Origin: Anodontia alba | Taxonomy: Eukaryota > Mollusca > Bivalvia > Lucinida > Lucinidae | Assembly (NCBI GenBank): GCA_964016985.1 | Contig: OZ024825.1 | Coordinates: forward strand, 5,140,056-5,204,055 | Direction of reading: 5' to 3' | Length of the DNA stretch: 64,000 nt | Shown: positions 14,001 to 29,000 of the stretch, piece by piece | Position numbering within the stretch: the first letter of the stretch is position 1 | Layout of the letters: each line of letters starts with the position of its first letter | Made by a program: the position numbers and the translations under genes | The notes under the pieces: model-generated | Told to the model about the DNA's origin: nothing | What the model saw: only the letters and a program-made list of their open reading frames with translations | Databases searched by the model: none

Positions 14001-17000
14001 GAGACAGTTCTAATGAGTACCCACAATCTATGTTTTTGAGCATAGATTGTGGGCACTCATTAGAACTGCCTCATTGAGGCAGTTCTTACAAGTACCCACA
14101 ATCTATGTTTTTGAGCAGAAATAAGAAAAATAATGCATACTCCTGTAAACCCCAGTTTTACTGTATAAAAGTGGGATTTAAGGTATGTTTTTGTGATGAA
14201 AAACATATGGGTACTCATTAGAAGTACCTCTTAGAATTATCATCAAATACTCTTCCTGACAATTCCTCTGCATACTCCTCTTAAACTTTAAATAAGTTCA
14301 TTTGTGGGGTGTCTAAATTCTTGTGCTGGAAGCCACTGATCAAACTGCACATTTGATCTGCAGCTACACTGTCTGCTCAGACCTATATGTCCAAATATTC
14401 AGGCAAAATAACATATGCTGAAATCTACTCTTTCAGCAAATAAGGAATGTAAATTTTCCCAGAATTTAGTTATAAGCAGACAGTTTAAAACAGGTTTGAA
14501 ATTTCATATTAATTGTTTCACTTGGATGGGAACTTCTTTATGTATTAATAAATGTCTAAAACTCAAATATGAGCCAGTGCATGACAAAACCAATAAAATG
14601 GCATGTGCACCCAGTGAGGATTTAGATCAGCCTGATCGGAGTATTTGCTGTGCACTCAGTGGGTAGCTACGGATCCAAGGTTTCGTCATGTGTACAGCTG
14701 ACTCTGATAAGACTGGGCTGATTTGAGTCTTTGCTGGGTGGACATGCCATTTTCTTGGTTTTGTCATGCACTGGCTCATATCTATTTGTCCATGTATCAA
14801 TCAACATGGGAGGCAAACCATTTAGATTCCTTTTATCAGAGATAAATTAGAAGTAACTCTGACCACACAGCACAGTCATTTTCCACATAAATACTACCAG
14901 CTAGGATGATTTTATCCTCATACAGAATACATCCACCATTTCTGGGTTATTTTTACATGAGTATAGTAAATGCAGGTTGGATTTGGGTGGAGATTTTAAG
15001 TGCTTGCCAAAATCTACACTTCAAAAGTTTACTTCCTATATTTGGGGTTTAGTGGCAATGATGAAGACTCATTCAGAAATGTGTATATCTAGCACACCAA
15101 ATTTGGTATGGTTATATTTATTTTACACAGAGAAGTTCCCAATATATAAGAGATATAATTCACATAAAATGTCAAGTTTCAAAACTATAACACATCATAG
15201 CTCAAGATCAAAAGTGTCTCAAAAATATATCTTTCTTATTTGTCAACAAAAAAAATATGTTGTGGGTACTCTCTGGAATTACCTCAATATATATGTAGTC
15301 TGTACTCACTAGATTTGCCTCAATATATATGTTGTAGGTACCCACTGGAATTGCCTCATTAACCCTTGTCATGCTGAATGATTAAGGTGCCATGTCCACT
15401 TCCAATTTTCAGCCTATCAAATTAGATCCAGGTTGTTAATATAAATTCACATACTGAACGACAAACAGTGCATATCCAGATCAGTTGGATTCTTCAGAAT
15501 CCAACTGATCTGGATCTGCACTGTTTGCAAAGGCAGGGTATATCGGAGTTCAGCATGACAAGGGTTAAGGAATTCCAATGAGTACCTACAACATACATGT
15601 ATTATTGTCACAAATTTTATCATTTTCAGCAGGATACCCACAATGTACATTTTTGAGATGATCCCGAGAAATCAGAAAACTGTTTTTCTTGAGAAATAAG
15701 ACAAAATATGAATTTTTTTTTTTATAAAAAGAAAAATACTTATCTAGAGGTACCCAAATACAGACTATACTTACAGTGAGAATCATTTCACTCTTGCTCC
15801 TTTTGTACAGCAACTGGTGGGGTTTGCCATCGGCATACATGCCTGTTTTACCGACACCATCTGCAGAAAAGAATAATTATATGTAAATACATGCACGTGT
15901 AATGGCAAGCAGAAAGGATTCTTAACCCTTGTCCTGCTGAATAAATTAAGATGCCAAGCCCTTTTCAAATATTCAGCCAATCAGATTACTTGATCCAGAT
16001 TTTTGACATAATTTCACATAGTGAATGGCAAACAGTGTAGATCCAGATCAGTTGGCTTCTTAGAAAAATTAAAAAAAAAAACATCCACAGGTAACAAAAA
16101 AGCATGCAAAATTACCCAGCATGCAACATTTTGAATATCTAATGAATTGGATTTTTGATTAACATGCAGGTACAGGGGCAACATCCACATCAGTGGGCCC
16201 CCTTCCAGACAGCTGGCTTGCTGCACGCATGGCAGATCTCACATCAGATCTCCACATATTTCTATCATGAGGGTTGGCAGCCAAGAGCTTCCACTCTCTG
16301 CAATCCCTCTCTGTCAGCTGCTTCCATGTCATGTTGGGCCTCCCAGGCCCACGCTTTCCATCAACCTGTATGTGAAAGGCTGTCTTGACTGCACCATTAG
16401 AGCGTTCCACATGTCCATACCAGCGGAGCCTTCTCTCCTTCAGAATGAGGTCCAGATCCTCAATGCCAAGCTGCAAAAGTAGCTCATTGGACCTGGTTCT
16501 GACAACGTCTTGCAGCCTGACATTGCAGATCTGTCTGATCATTGCCCTGTCATTCCGCTGCAGACCTTGGAGGTTTGGTTTTGTCAATGGCCAAGTCTCA
16601 CTGGCATGGAGTATTGCACTCCGCACACATATAGTCTTTTATAAATATTCAAAACCTAAATGATATTTGTAGAAATATTTTGCTGGCCTATTATTTGTGC
16701 ATGTAGCTTCTGCTCAAAATATTTTATATTGATTCTTCTTAATATGGTGGCATCCTTGACATATTTTTTTTTTAAATTAAATGCCATAAACATTTTTAGT
16801 TTGGTCATTGCTTTACCAACATTGGTATGGTTATCAAATTAACTCATTCCTATGACTTCTTATTATCATCTTTTTTCATGCTTAGCATGCTGGGTAAAAA
16901 TTTCAGCAGACAACATTTTGAAATAGTTTTCTTACTTTTTGTATAAAGTAGGCTTTAATATTTCATGCAAACTTAAGCAGACAGTTTGCATGAAATGTTA

Positions 17001-20000
17001 AAGCATATTTTCTGCAAAATATAAGAAAAATATCATGAATTTGTCATCTGTTAACTCTGCACATAGAATGGTAAAAATTAATGTCCTGTTTTTTTTATAA
17101 TATTTATGTATACTGGTAGTTCATTTTAGTAACTTACGAATTGCATATCCCTGGTTTGTCTGTATGTACACACCAAACATGGGGTCTAGATACACAATCA
17201 CAAAATCATGGGTGAAGTATCTGAAAAGAAATCAGAGACAAACATTTCTACAAATGTTTTACAAAATTACCTGATAACACTGCACCACTTACCAAGGAGG
17301 AGTATTTAGTGATAAATCTGAGATAGGAGGTGTATTTAGTGATAAATCTGAGATATTTTTTTCTTATTTCTAAATAAAAACATATATGGTTGTGGGTACT
17401 CAGGGAGGCACTTCAAATGAATACTCACAACATATGATTTTAAGGTAAAATGGAGATTAATCCAAGAATGTTCACCAAATACTCCTCCTTAACAAGCTTC
17501 CTGTATGAAATGATCTGGTTCTTGTAGGTCATAAGAACTTGTAACAATAATATCCTGATTAATACTATCACATATAATACTAAAAAGAAAAGACTAAAAA
17601 AAGTACTTCTGATCACCTTGGCATTGCCGATGAAATCTTATTTCATCTACAGCAGTCTGTTGATTGAACCTGAGATGATAAATAACTGATATATTTTCTT
17701 ATTTTTCTAGAAACTAAATCTTGAAATTTCGTTAAGAGCTCCTCCATGGATGACAGCATTTTTTCTGTAGATTACATTTGTGTCTACTGATCAATTATTA
17801 TCTCCCTTGAGGCAGATCATCTACCTTGCTGGAACAGACCTCTGTATTGGGCTTTATTAGGGAAATCACATCAACGTGCCTAACTTGTTTTTAACCCTTG
17901 TCATGCTGAATAAATTAAGATGCCACGCCCATTTCCAACTGTCAGCCAATCAAATTACTTCATCCAGATAGTTGATATAAATTCATATACTGAATGACAA
18001 ACAGTGCAGATCCAGATCAGTTGGCTTCTTCAGAAGCCAACTGATCTGGATCTATACTGTTTGCAAAGGCAGGGAATATCCGGGTTCAGCAGGACAAGGG
18101 TTAATTTTATTAGAAAATAGGGCTTGATATTTCATTCCAATTATCTACCTTTGGTGACTGCAATTTCAAGCTCAAGCTTTCATGGAAAAATAAAACAAAT
18201 ATATAAACTATTATTTGAGCCGTGCCAAGCAAAATGTGCCTTCGGTGCATGCATGGAAAAATGGAGGCCTACATTAGACTGCAAAGATGCGCTGCCAGAA
18301 TCATTTGATGCTGTAGAATGTATTGATGGAGAGCAAAGGCCTGAATGAGACCTTGCACATGCCCAGGATGGTGTGAATCTGCACGTTTTGTGCATGCTCA
18401 AAGGCACTTTTTCACTTTATGTGGCCCATTTCATTTCCCTATATTTGCCATGGACAATGACAGTTAATCCTTGTCATGTTGAATAAACTGATATGCCATC
18501 CCCATTTCTAAATATCAGCCAATCAGATTTCTTAATCCAGATTGTGAATACAAATTCACACACTGAATGACAAACAATGCAGATCCAGATTAGCTGACTT
18601 CTGAAGAAGCCAGCTGATCTGGATCTATACTGTTTCCAAAGGTGGGTTCATCAAGACAAGGTTTAACTCTTACAAACAAGTTTAATACCTAGGAACCTGT
18701 TTATAACATGTTTTGTTAAATCTTGGTGCTGGACACAACATGTTAAAAGATGGACCTTAACATTTTGTATCCAAACTAAATGTATAAACTATATAGAAAA
18801 AATGACTATTAACCAGAATAACCCTAAGTAACAGGATAGATAGGCTTGAATGCAAAATCTGATTTGGATCTACACTGTTTCCACTCAATAAAGCAGTTTT
18901 TGGATACATCAATAGGAAGTCTAATGAATATGATAAATTTAACCCATTGTAGTCGGGAGACCCATAAAAGGGTAATTGGCAAACAGTGCAGACCCAGATC
19001 AGATGCCGCAGAATGCAGCATCTGATCAGGGTCTCCACTGTTTGCAAATAGTTTAGCCATTTTTCTCTAGGAAAATGTAAATCTCCTAGCTGGGCGTAAC
19101 TAAAATTGAAATTGGATTCTTCCAATATATATGTGGGAGAGTCTATTCAGTCTACAATGGGTTAAGGACAGGTATGGTAAGGAGTTAAGGAGTCCATATG
19201 TTGATGATAAATGACTTAGGATAATTCTTTTATATGATCTATTTATTTTTGTTTGGACACAACAGAGTTGTTAAGCAAACACAGTTTTTACTTCCGCTCA
19301 AGGTTGTGATGCATTATTGCAGAGCACAAAAGTAAAAAAAAAAAAAAAAAAAAAATGTCAGATCAATAACTTCTATAGCTGACCATATTTACCTTAAATA
19401 TTTGGACACCTAACTCCTTACCATTCTTGTCCTAAAATTTGAAAAACTTCAATTTACTAAACTGTAACCTCTTTATAAGATGGTTTATTGTAAAACAGTT
19501 TTGGATATAAGATAGTTTAAAGGTGGGCCCCAAAAGTGTTGAATCCAAACAAAAAAAAATATATAATAAAAACCTGAAACTATAATACCCTGCCGTATCA
19601 TGTTGTGGGCAGATAACTCTGTCACAAATTGAGGAACTTTGCCCATTAGCAATCCAAAAGCAGGTCTCCACAATATCAATGCACATACCAAGTTTCGCAA
19701 AAATCCACTGATATTTACTTAAATCTTTGTCCCAAAACGAAAATAAGGACACGTCATGGGCAGATAACTCTGTCAAAAATTGATGAAATTTGCCCAAACC
19801 AGATCTCCATAGTATCAATGCACATACCAAGTTTGGAGAAAATCCATTCATATTTACCAAAGTTATCCTCCGGTAATGAAACAGATGGAAAAACCTACGT
19901 TGGATGGCTGGACTGACAGACAGATGGACACATGGACAGCTAACATGAGACCATAATACCCCACCATTATCGTGTAGCAGGTACGGATGGACGGATATAA

Positions 20001-23000
20001 GACAGACCGACGTATGGGTGGACACTCGAACATCCTACATGAAACCATAATACCCCACCACTATCATGTGGCGGGCTATAAAAATGTATAATGTACATAT
20101 AAATTGGATAAGACCTTTACACCAAAGCAAATAGTTATGTTATTAAAAAATGTATAGATTTTACAGAAAAATGACCATATATGATAATGTTTCTATATAA
20201 TCTATATATTTTTGTTTGGATACAACAAGTTTGTTTAGCAAATATGGTTTTGCTTTGGATTGCAGCAATTGTGTATTAAGAGGTTGTGGTGTATCTGTTG
20301 ATGTATCTAAAACACTGCTGGTTGAAATTTCCTTCTGCAGCCTCTGATCTGGGTCTGCTGTTTGCCCAGGCCTGTCTATCCCAATATTAAGGGTTAACAG
20401 GGTAGCACTTCCAAGTACGAACCACAACGTGAGGAAATGTACCTTTTGACAAATGTGCCTTGCAAAGACTCCACTCAGTCTGTGTATCCATGCAGTCTGA
20501 TCAGAGTCATTCTTCTCCACATGAAAAAACTTCATATCCATGGCTATCCAAAATGCACCCAGTGAAGATTCTGATCAGACTGCATAAATGCCATTCACAC
20601 ATGCCCAATAGGTATGATTTCTGATATTGCAGCTCAAATGTGAATGAGATGAGCAGCAGTGGGTTAAAAAAAGGGGAAAGAACCTAGAAAAACTTCAAAA
20701 TCATATACTCATATAACAGTAAGGAAAAATCTGAAAATAAACTTAAACTACCTGTCATAAAGTATTTAAGCATAAAAGTTTGCCTTTTGGGGCTGAGATT
20801 AGTAAAAACAATCAGCGTTTGTTAATATTTTCATGTCTTCAAGATCCCGCTAGATAATCATGCTTTTTACAATCAGGAAATAAGTGTAATATTGCAGCTA
20901 GATCCATGCTAGTAGTAAATCCAAGATCATTTATTTTCTATTGCTATTATACCCTTTATATTTGGAAAGAAAGACCTCAGAAAACAGTTTAGACCCAGAT
21001 CGAACTGCTCCAGAGGAGCAGTTTGATCAGGGTCTATACTGTTTGCCATACTGTAAGCAGTCTCAGACACATAACTAGGTAGTCAAATGCATACATGACA
21101 TCAGCTGTGAACTAAAATCTGTGAGATAAGGCAAAAGATTTGACAAAATTCTGTGAGACTTTCTTAAACATCACTTTGGAGCTCCCTAATATAGTCTAAA
21201 GTTTTTTAATTCATATAAGTAGCATGTGATACCCACAACAGTGTGTGACATGTTTATTTCTTCATAAATTCTGTTATGTAATGGTCTGAAAATTCTGTGG
21301 GATTTGAATTGTTTATGGGAACTGCCTTCCAGATGGGCCAAATTATGTGAGATTTTATCTCACAGTGTGAGATATGGCATATATGCAAATGGACGTTCAA
21401 ATTTTAGGATAAATACCATAGGAAGTAAAGGTGTCCAAATATTTAGAGTAATTACAATAAGCATAGCTCCAGATAAGGTCACTTTCCTGGGGTCCAAGGC
21501 CCAGTTGTTCAAAGCATCGTTAGCTTAACGAGCTCGTTAAGGGCCATTTCGTTAACTATTTTAGCGGATTCAATAAACAATTTTCTGAAATTTTTTGCTG
21601 AAAAAATGTGAGTAGCTTTTGCACTGCAAAAGCTACTCACATTTTTTCAGCAAAAAATTTCAGAATATTTGCGTATCACTTGATGTAAATTTTAACGAAT
21701 CGTTAGTTAACGACGTCGTTAGCTTTGAACAACTGGGCCCAAATATTTAGGGAAATTAACATATTTTAGACTGAATAAACTCCCCCACGCTATACACAGG
21801 AAGAGTCAAATTTCAATTTTATGTATGTCATGCTATGTGACTTTAATAGTTCAAGAGAAAAATGCTAATCTATTTGCAATCAGTGGAGACCCTGATCAGA
21901 TGAAGCAGAAATTGGCATCTGATCTGGGTCCGCACTCTTTGCCAATTACCCCATAACGAAAACATGTCTGTTCAAATATACTGAAAATTTTACAACCAAA
22001 AAAGGAAAATTTTCAGATAAAAAATTCTGATATTTTTCATATTTCTTCTCAAAACATATACTGTGGGTACTCATTAGAACCACCTCAGTGAGGCAGTTCT
22101 AATGAGTACCCACAATCTATGCTTTTTAGCAAAATAAGAAAAAATATGTACCCCTGTAAACCCCAGTTTTACTATATAAAAGTGGGGTTCAAAGGGGTCA
22201 AAATTATACATGTTTTTGTGTGTCTGTGTCTGTTGTGTTTGTGGGGGGAGGGGGGTGGGGGTGGGGGGGTGGGGTGGGGGGGGGGGGGTAGTGGTCTCCA
22301 TACTAAAATAAGTTAAGATATGCATAGCACCAAATAAGATCCCTTTTCAGCCAAACACTATTATTAGTTTTCATATCTCTCCACAAACAAGCATTTAGAA
22401 CTGCCTCAGTTATGTGATTCAAATGAATACCAACATGTTTTGTTTTATAAAATGCATAGTGTAGGTATTCATTAGAATTGTTTCACCAAAGGCTTTTAAT
22501 GAGTATGAAAAAATGTTTGCATGGAGAAATGTGAAAAATATTCATTAAGACACCAACCACTCTTATATGTCTGTAACATAACAGCTATGTCAAATTTACT
22601 ATATTAATCCGGTAGCCTGCGAAAACAGTGTATGGTAAATGTCCAAAAGGAGCAGTCTGATCAGGGTCTACACTATTTGCCATTTCCCTAAGTATTTTAA
22701 CCCTTGTCCTGCTGAATAAATTAAGAAGCCACACCCATTTCTAATTTTCAGCCAATCAGATTAATTGATGAAGGTTTTTGATATAGATTCACATACTTAA
22801 TGGCAAACAGTGCAGATTCAGATCAGTTGGCTTCTTCAGAAGCCAACTGATCTGGATCTACACTGTTTGCAAAGGCAGGGTATATCCGGGTTCAGCAGGA
22901 TAAGGGTTAAGAAACAACTGTACAAAAAGCTTAAGTGAGGCCAAAACATTATGGAAAAAAGTGTTCAAAACTTTAGGACATTTACTGTAAATCCCAATCA

Positions 23001-26000
23001 GATACCACAGAATGCAGTATCTGATCAGGGTTTACACTGTTTTCCACTTGCCCAGCAGTTTTTACACACAACGGGTAGTAAAAGAGTGTTGTTCAATTAT
23101 AGGACAATATGGTACATAAAAAAGGTGTAAAAATATTTAGAGTAAATACTGTAATAACCCTACGTATTGAGACAGATATGCCTTTGCAAATAGTAAAGAC
23201 CCAGATCAGAATCTGGCATCTGAACAGGGTCTACATTCTTTGCTACTCATCCAGCATTACTCCATTCTTGGCAAAAGGTAATAAAATGGACACTCAAATT
23301 TTAGGACAATTATGGTAAGGAGAATATTTAGGGTTAATATAGTACTATAATGAGAACATTTTGCCATATCTGAGCAGCAAGGGTGTACTGAGCTTCATTC
23401 TATGCAGATCCTGATCAAAAATGTAAATATGCCAGTAGACCTGATTCCATACACACTGTGTTAGTTGTTAACCCTTGTCATACTGAATAAATTAAGATGC
23501 TACACTCATTCTAATTTTCAGCCAATCAGATTACTTGATCCAGATTGTTGATACAAATTCACATACTTAATGGCAAACAGTGTAGATTCAAATCAGTTGG
23601 CTTCTTCAGAAGCAAACTGATCTGGATCTGGATCTTCACTGTTTGCAAAACAGAGTATATCCGGGTTCAGCAGGACAAGGGTTAACATCTTTGTAAAGCC
23701 AGTATTCTAGAATTATTTGTTTGTACAATTCCCCCAACCCAAAATTTCACATACTGTACATGTAAACAGCTCCATAAAAATCATACTCATTAGTTTCCAA
23801 CTAAACATATGGTAATATGCATTTGTTTATCATACATGATTAGAACCAGTATCTAATTGTTTAATGATGACTGGGATAAATAGCACCTCAAAAAATAAAT
23901 TAAATATGCCATAACTATGACCCTGTACTTTTGATGGATACTCAGGGCTGATTTTTTATGGAACTGTTCCTACAAAGACAAGATAAATAAATAAATAAAT
24001 AAATGAATAAATAAATAAATAAGTAAATAAATAAATAAATACAGTAGGCATTTTCAAATTTTGTATCTGAAACTAAATTTCTGTCACGTTTGAGCTATCT
24101 GAAAATGTTGTGAATGGCAGCTTATTATTGAAAATACTCTGTAGAATTACCCTTCATAATGCTCAAGGCAAACCTGACAAACAAGGGATCTAGTGAAACC
24201 TGGCAAACAAGAGCTCTCAGAAAGCCTGACAAATAACAGTTCTAGGCAAACATGGTGGACAAGAGCTCTAAGCAAACCTGGCAGTCAAGTGGTCCAAATA
24301 GCAACAGAAAAGAGGTATTGGCAAATCTGGCAGGCAAGATCTCTAGGCAAATCTGGCAGATATGAGCTATGGGCAAACAAAAGCTCTATGCAATAGTACA
24401 GAAAATGTCCAGGAATCACAGCTCAGAGCCTACCAATGACAACAAAAGTGAACAGAAGCAAACAAACCATAAGAGAGAATACAGAAGCCAAAGACCAAAG
24501 AAAAACAAAGCAACCAGCAAACATGATAGATAAGAGTTCTAAGCTAACTTGTCAGACAGGTGCTCCAGGTAAACCGGACATACATGAGCAGTAGGCAAAA
24601 CTGACAGACAAAAGCTTTAGACAAAACTGGCAGATAAGAGCCTCTAGAAACCTGGCAGACAGCAGCTTTCAGCCTTGACAGACAAATCTAAGAAAACCTG
24701 ACAGATAGGTGACCTAAGTAAACCTGACAGATTAAAGCTCCAGGCAAACCTAGCAAATAAGCGCTACAAACCAGGCAAATAAGAGTTATAGGCAAACCTG
24801 GCTACAAACCTGACAAAGAAGAGTTATAGGCAAATCTGGCAGATAACAATTCTAAGCAAACCTACCAGAGAAGAGCACTATGCAAACCTGGCAAAAAAAA
24901 TTAGGCAAAAAAGGCAGACAAAAAATGTAGACTTTTATCTGCCAAGAATCTGACAAACCTGACAGACTATTCCAAGCTAACCTGGCAGACAAGAGCTCAA
25001 GAAATACAGATAAGAGCTGGTAAGATCCCAGATGAGAGCTCTAAAGAACCCTACAGACAAAACCTCCAGGGAAACCTGGCAGATAAGATAGGTAAGAGCT
25101 CTAGTCAAACATGGCAGGCAAGAGATATAAGCAAGCCTTGCAGACAGGAGCTCTAGAAAAACCTGACAGATAAGAGCTACAGGCAAACATGGCAGTTAAG
25201 CGCTACATAGAAACCTGACAGAAAAAAAGCTCTATGCAAACTTTGCAGGGAAGATCTCTAAGCAAACCTGGCAAATGCTCTAAGCAAACTTAGCAGATAA
25301 GAGTACTAGCAAATCAGGAAGATGAGAATTGCAGACAAATAAGAGCTGTGCGCAGATCTGGCAGATAAGAACTCCAGGTTAACTAGGTAGACAAGAGCTC
25401 TAGGTAAACCTGGAAGAATACAGTTTAGGCAATCCTGACAGGTTAGAGCTATATGTAAACAAGGCAAGCAAGAGTCCTAAGAAAATCTGGCAGATAAGAG
25501 CTCCACACAAAGGTGGCAGATAAAAGCTCTAGGTAAACCAGACAAAGAGAGCTACAGGCTAACATGGCAGACAGAAGTTACTGACAAAGTAGGCAAATGT
25601 GAAGAGTTCTAAGCAAGTTCTAAGCAAGCCTGGCAGATAATAGCTCAAAGTAAATATAATGAACAAGAGCTCTATTTAAACCTGCTACCCAGAGGATCCA
25701 AACAAATACATAAATGTGACAAATAAGAGCTATGGGCTAACTTGGCAGATAAGAGTTGTTGACAAAAAGGGCAAATAAGAGAGTTCTAAGTAAATTCTAA
25801 GCAAGCCTGGCAGGTAAGAGCTCCATGTAAATCTGATAAAGAGTTCTAGGCAAACCTGGCAAGAAAGAACTCTAAGCAACCCTTGACAGGCAAGAGCTCG
25901 AAGAAAACTAGACAATCATGTGATTACTTCCCCACATAAATGGAACATCAAAGTCCACCCAAATGGTCTCCAAAGCAGAAAACCTGAATAAAATATAAGC

Positions 26001-29000
26001 ACTATTATTAGCGGTGGGGGGATAAATAAAAATAACCATAGCTCCAGATAAGATGGTTTATTTTTAACCAAAAGGTATTGATATTTTCTTATTTCTCCAT
26101 GAAAGCATAATGCTGTGGGTAATCATTAGAAACACCTAGCCATGGTACTTCTACTGAGTACCCACAACATATGTAAAAGAAAACATTATCTGGGCCCAGC
26201 TCATTAAGGGTCATTTCGTTAACTGTTTTAGCGGATTCAATATACAATATTCTGATATTTTTTGCTGAAAAATTTCAGCATATCTGCATATCACTTGATG
26301 TAAATTTTAACGAATCATTAACTAATGATGTCGTTAGCTTTGAACAACTGGGCCCTGGATACTCCTCTACTTAAGATAATTTTTTGAAACAAGACAAAAA
26401 AAAAATAAGAAAAATATCAATAAATTTTGGTTGAAAAAAGAGCTACTTTTTATTTAAGTAAATCATTCTTCAACCTACATAGGACTGGTGCTTGTAAACA
26501 GGTTTGTTAAAAATGATTCTATAACAGTAATAAAAATAATAACAGAAAAATAACAATAAAATACTAATGGGGTATTTTGATACAGGCCAATGAATGAAAC
26601 TATCCAAAAGTCTGAAAGCATGAACTGTTGGACACAAATATGCACAAATGCAACTAACCAAACAATGGTAAAGTAAATAAATAATAAGTACTATAAAATA
26701 AAAAGAAACATAAAATAAGCCAAGTGTCCTATAAGGTATGGTGAAAAACAATTAAGTGACTGGTTACTCCATTACCAAACTTTTCAGAAGCCAGTGCCGT
26801 AATGCAGCAGCAGGTGTCAACACTTGTAAATAATATATGTGGGATATATTTACTGTTTCAGAGCATTTAAAATTACTTTGTTTTTAATTATGACAAGAAA
26901 AAAAATGCATAATGGCTCTTCTATACAACTTTAAGTTATGACATGAAAAAATGTATCATGACTCTTCAAGGTTAGTTCAATTGTGACTCATGAAATAAAA
27001 TCTCGAAAGAATGCGCTTGGAAAATAAGAATGCACAAAAGAAAAAAGACTGGATTCTCCTATTAGTGAGACTCATCATATGTATTTTGCAAGGCTGTATT
27101 AGTGCCCCCCCCTAGCACTGACTTAAGCTGAACTCAATTTTCCAAGATATCGGAATGCACTCAATCATCCAAGGAAAAAAATAAGAACATTACTATGATG
27201 ATGGATGAGGAGACTCTTTATAGCTGCCATATGAAACTTAACCCTTGTCCTGCTGAATAAATTAAGATGCCACACCCACTTCTTATTTTCAGCCAATCAG
27301 ATTGCTTCCTCCAGATTGTTGCTATAAATTCACATACTTAATGGCAAACAGTGCAGATCCAGATCAGTTGGCTTTTTCAGAAGCCAACTGATCTGGATCT
27401 ACACTGTTTGCAAAGGCAGGATATATCCGGGTTCAGCAGGACAAGGGTTAACACCAGCTACAGTGAAGTCTAATAAAATCTATAAGAATGCCCTTGGAAA
27501 CAAAGAACACAATAAAAAAAAAGAAAACTGAAGTCTCGGTTTCATTGAGACTCTTCATATGACATTAAAAGTCTCAGTTTCATATGACATAAAAAGCTTT
27601 GACAATACAAAAGCTATGAAGTGTTCTCTATACTATATAAAAGCCGTGAAAGTTCCGTCTATATAATAGCTGTGAAAATCTTTTCTATTAGAGAGAAGTT
27701 AAATTTTGTCTACACACAAGCTGTGTAAGTATCCCTTGTATAAGAGCAGTGCATGTTGACGTTTTACAAAAAGCTGTGAAATATACAATAAGCAATACAA
27801 AGTGGTATGAAAGTTTCCCATACACAAGAGGTGTGGAAGCACTAGAACAATCCTCTAGACAAGAACTATTGCAGTTCTACCTTACAAGAGCAGGGAAAAC
27901 TTATATTATACAAGAGGTATGAAATTCACTAAGCATATCCCAAAGAAAACCTTCACTTACTGTGATAGTTTCAGTTCTCATTGAGAACCAAAACTGTCAC
28001 AGTAAGTGAAACTTTTCTTAGTGATATACTTAATGAATATATGGAATAATAGGATATTCTATCCAGATGAACCTATTCAGTGAAGAACTATCAAGTTTGC
28101 TCTATTCAAGAGTTTTTAAAGGTTCCTTTATACAAGAGATTTGGAAGTCTCTAGCATGCAAGAGCTGACTATTTCCACCATGCATTTTAGCTTAAACCCA
28201 ATATTAATACCACCATGCCTAGCAACACTCTATGTTTGTTGAGTTTTGTTACTGTTTAAAATCAATGTGTAAATGCAATTTTTGCCAAAAAGTGCTAAAT
28301 GTAGTTTTTGCCATTTAACCTGTAGTTAGATGTACAGTCGAACTTCAATGGCTCGAACATCTTTGGGACCATTATAACATAATCAGGGTCTACACAGGGT
28401 GTGTAGTATAATCAGGGTCTACCCAGGTTGTTTGTATGACTAAAACGATGTTGATGGGTCGTAAAGTGAATGAGATAGATATGACCTAAAGATTGTTGAG
28501 AGGTCGTAAATCCTGTATGAATCTTTTACAGTTGATTCTGAATCAGTTTTATCCTTCATATATATTAGTGGCTAAAATGTTAAAATGTACTCAGAGACAT
28601 CCTATATACATTATTCATCATGAAAACATGCATATATAATGTTGACCCCATTAAACCCCACTTATATATAGTAAAACTGGGGTTTACAGGGGTATACATT
28701 ATTTTTCTTATTTCTGCTCAAAACATAGATTGTGGGTACTCATTAGAACCACCTTGCCAAGGCAGTTCTAACGAGTACCCACAATCTATGTTGGCGAGGC
28801 AGTTCTAACGAGTACCCACACAATCTATATTTGAGCAGAAGTATGAACAATATCAGAATTTTTATCTGAAAATTATCATTTTTTTGTTGGTAAAATTTGG
28901 TGTATATTTTAATAGGCTTGTTTTTGTAATGGTTTGGGTTGGACACCATTCAAATCCATTGTTTAAAGGTTAAGCCCATTTGTTTATGTTGGACTCTGTG

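Larger units (their letters stand above)
18688..19313. mobile_element. MITE, CAACCTCTTTATA family, split by nested insertions
   Basis: Left taggaacctgtttataacat and 'ctaaatgtataaactatatagaaaaaatgac'. The right part resumes at 'tatatgatctatttatttttgtttgg' and ends caaggttgtgatgca. Between about 18815 and 19220 lie an ACCCTAAGTATTGGGACA-type element and, inside that, a TTAACCCATTG element. Confidence 0.8.

Noticed and set aside
14977..15312. 111-residue plus-strand open frame
   Set aside because: No domain, not on the gene strand, not supported by splice sites. AT-rich chance frame next to a degraded MITE hairpin.
19432..20025. 197-residue minus-strand open frame with Val-His-Pro and Cys-rich stretch
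   Set aside because: It spans the junction of a MITE and a dispersed repeat; no recognisable domain, and the composition follows the repeat.
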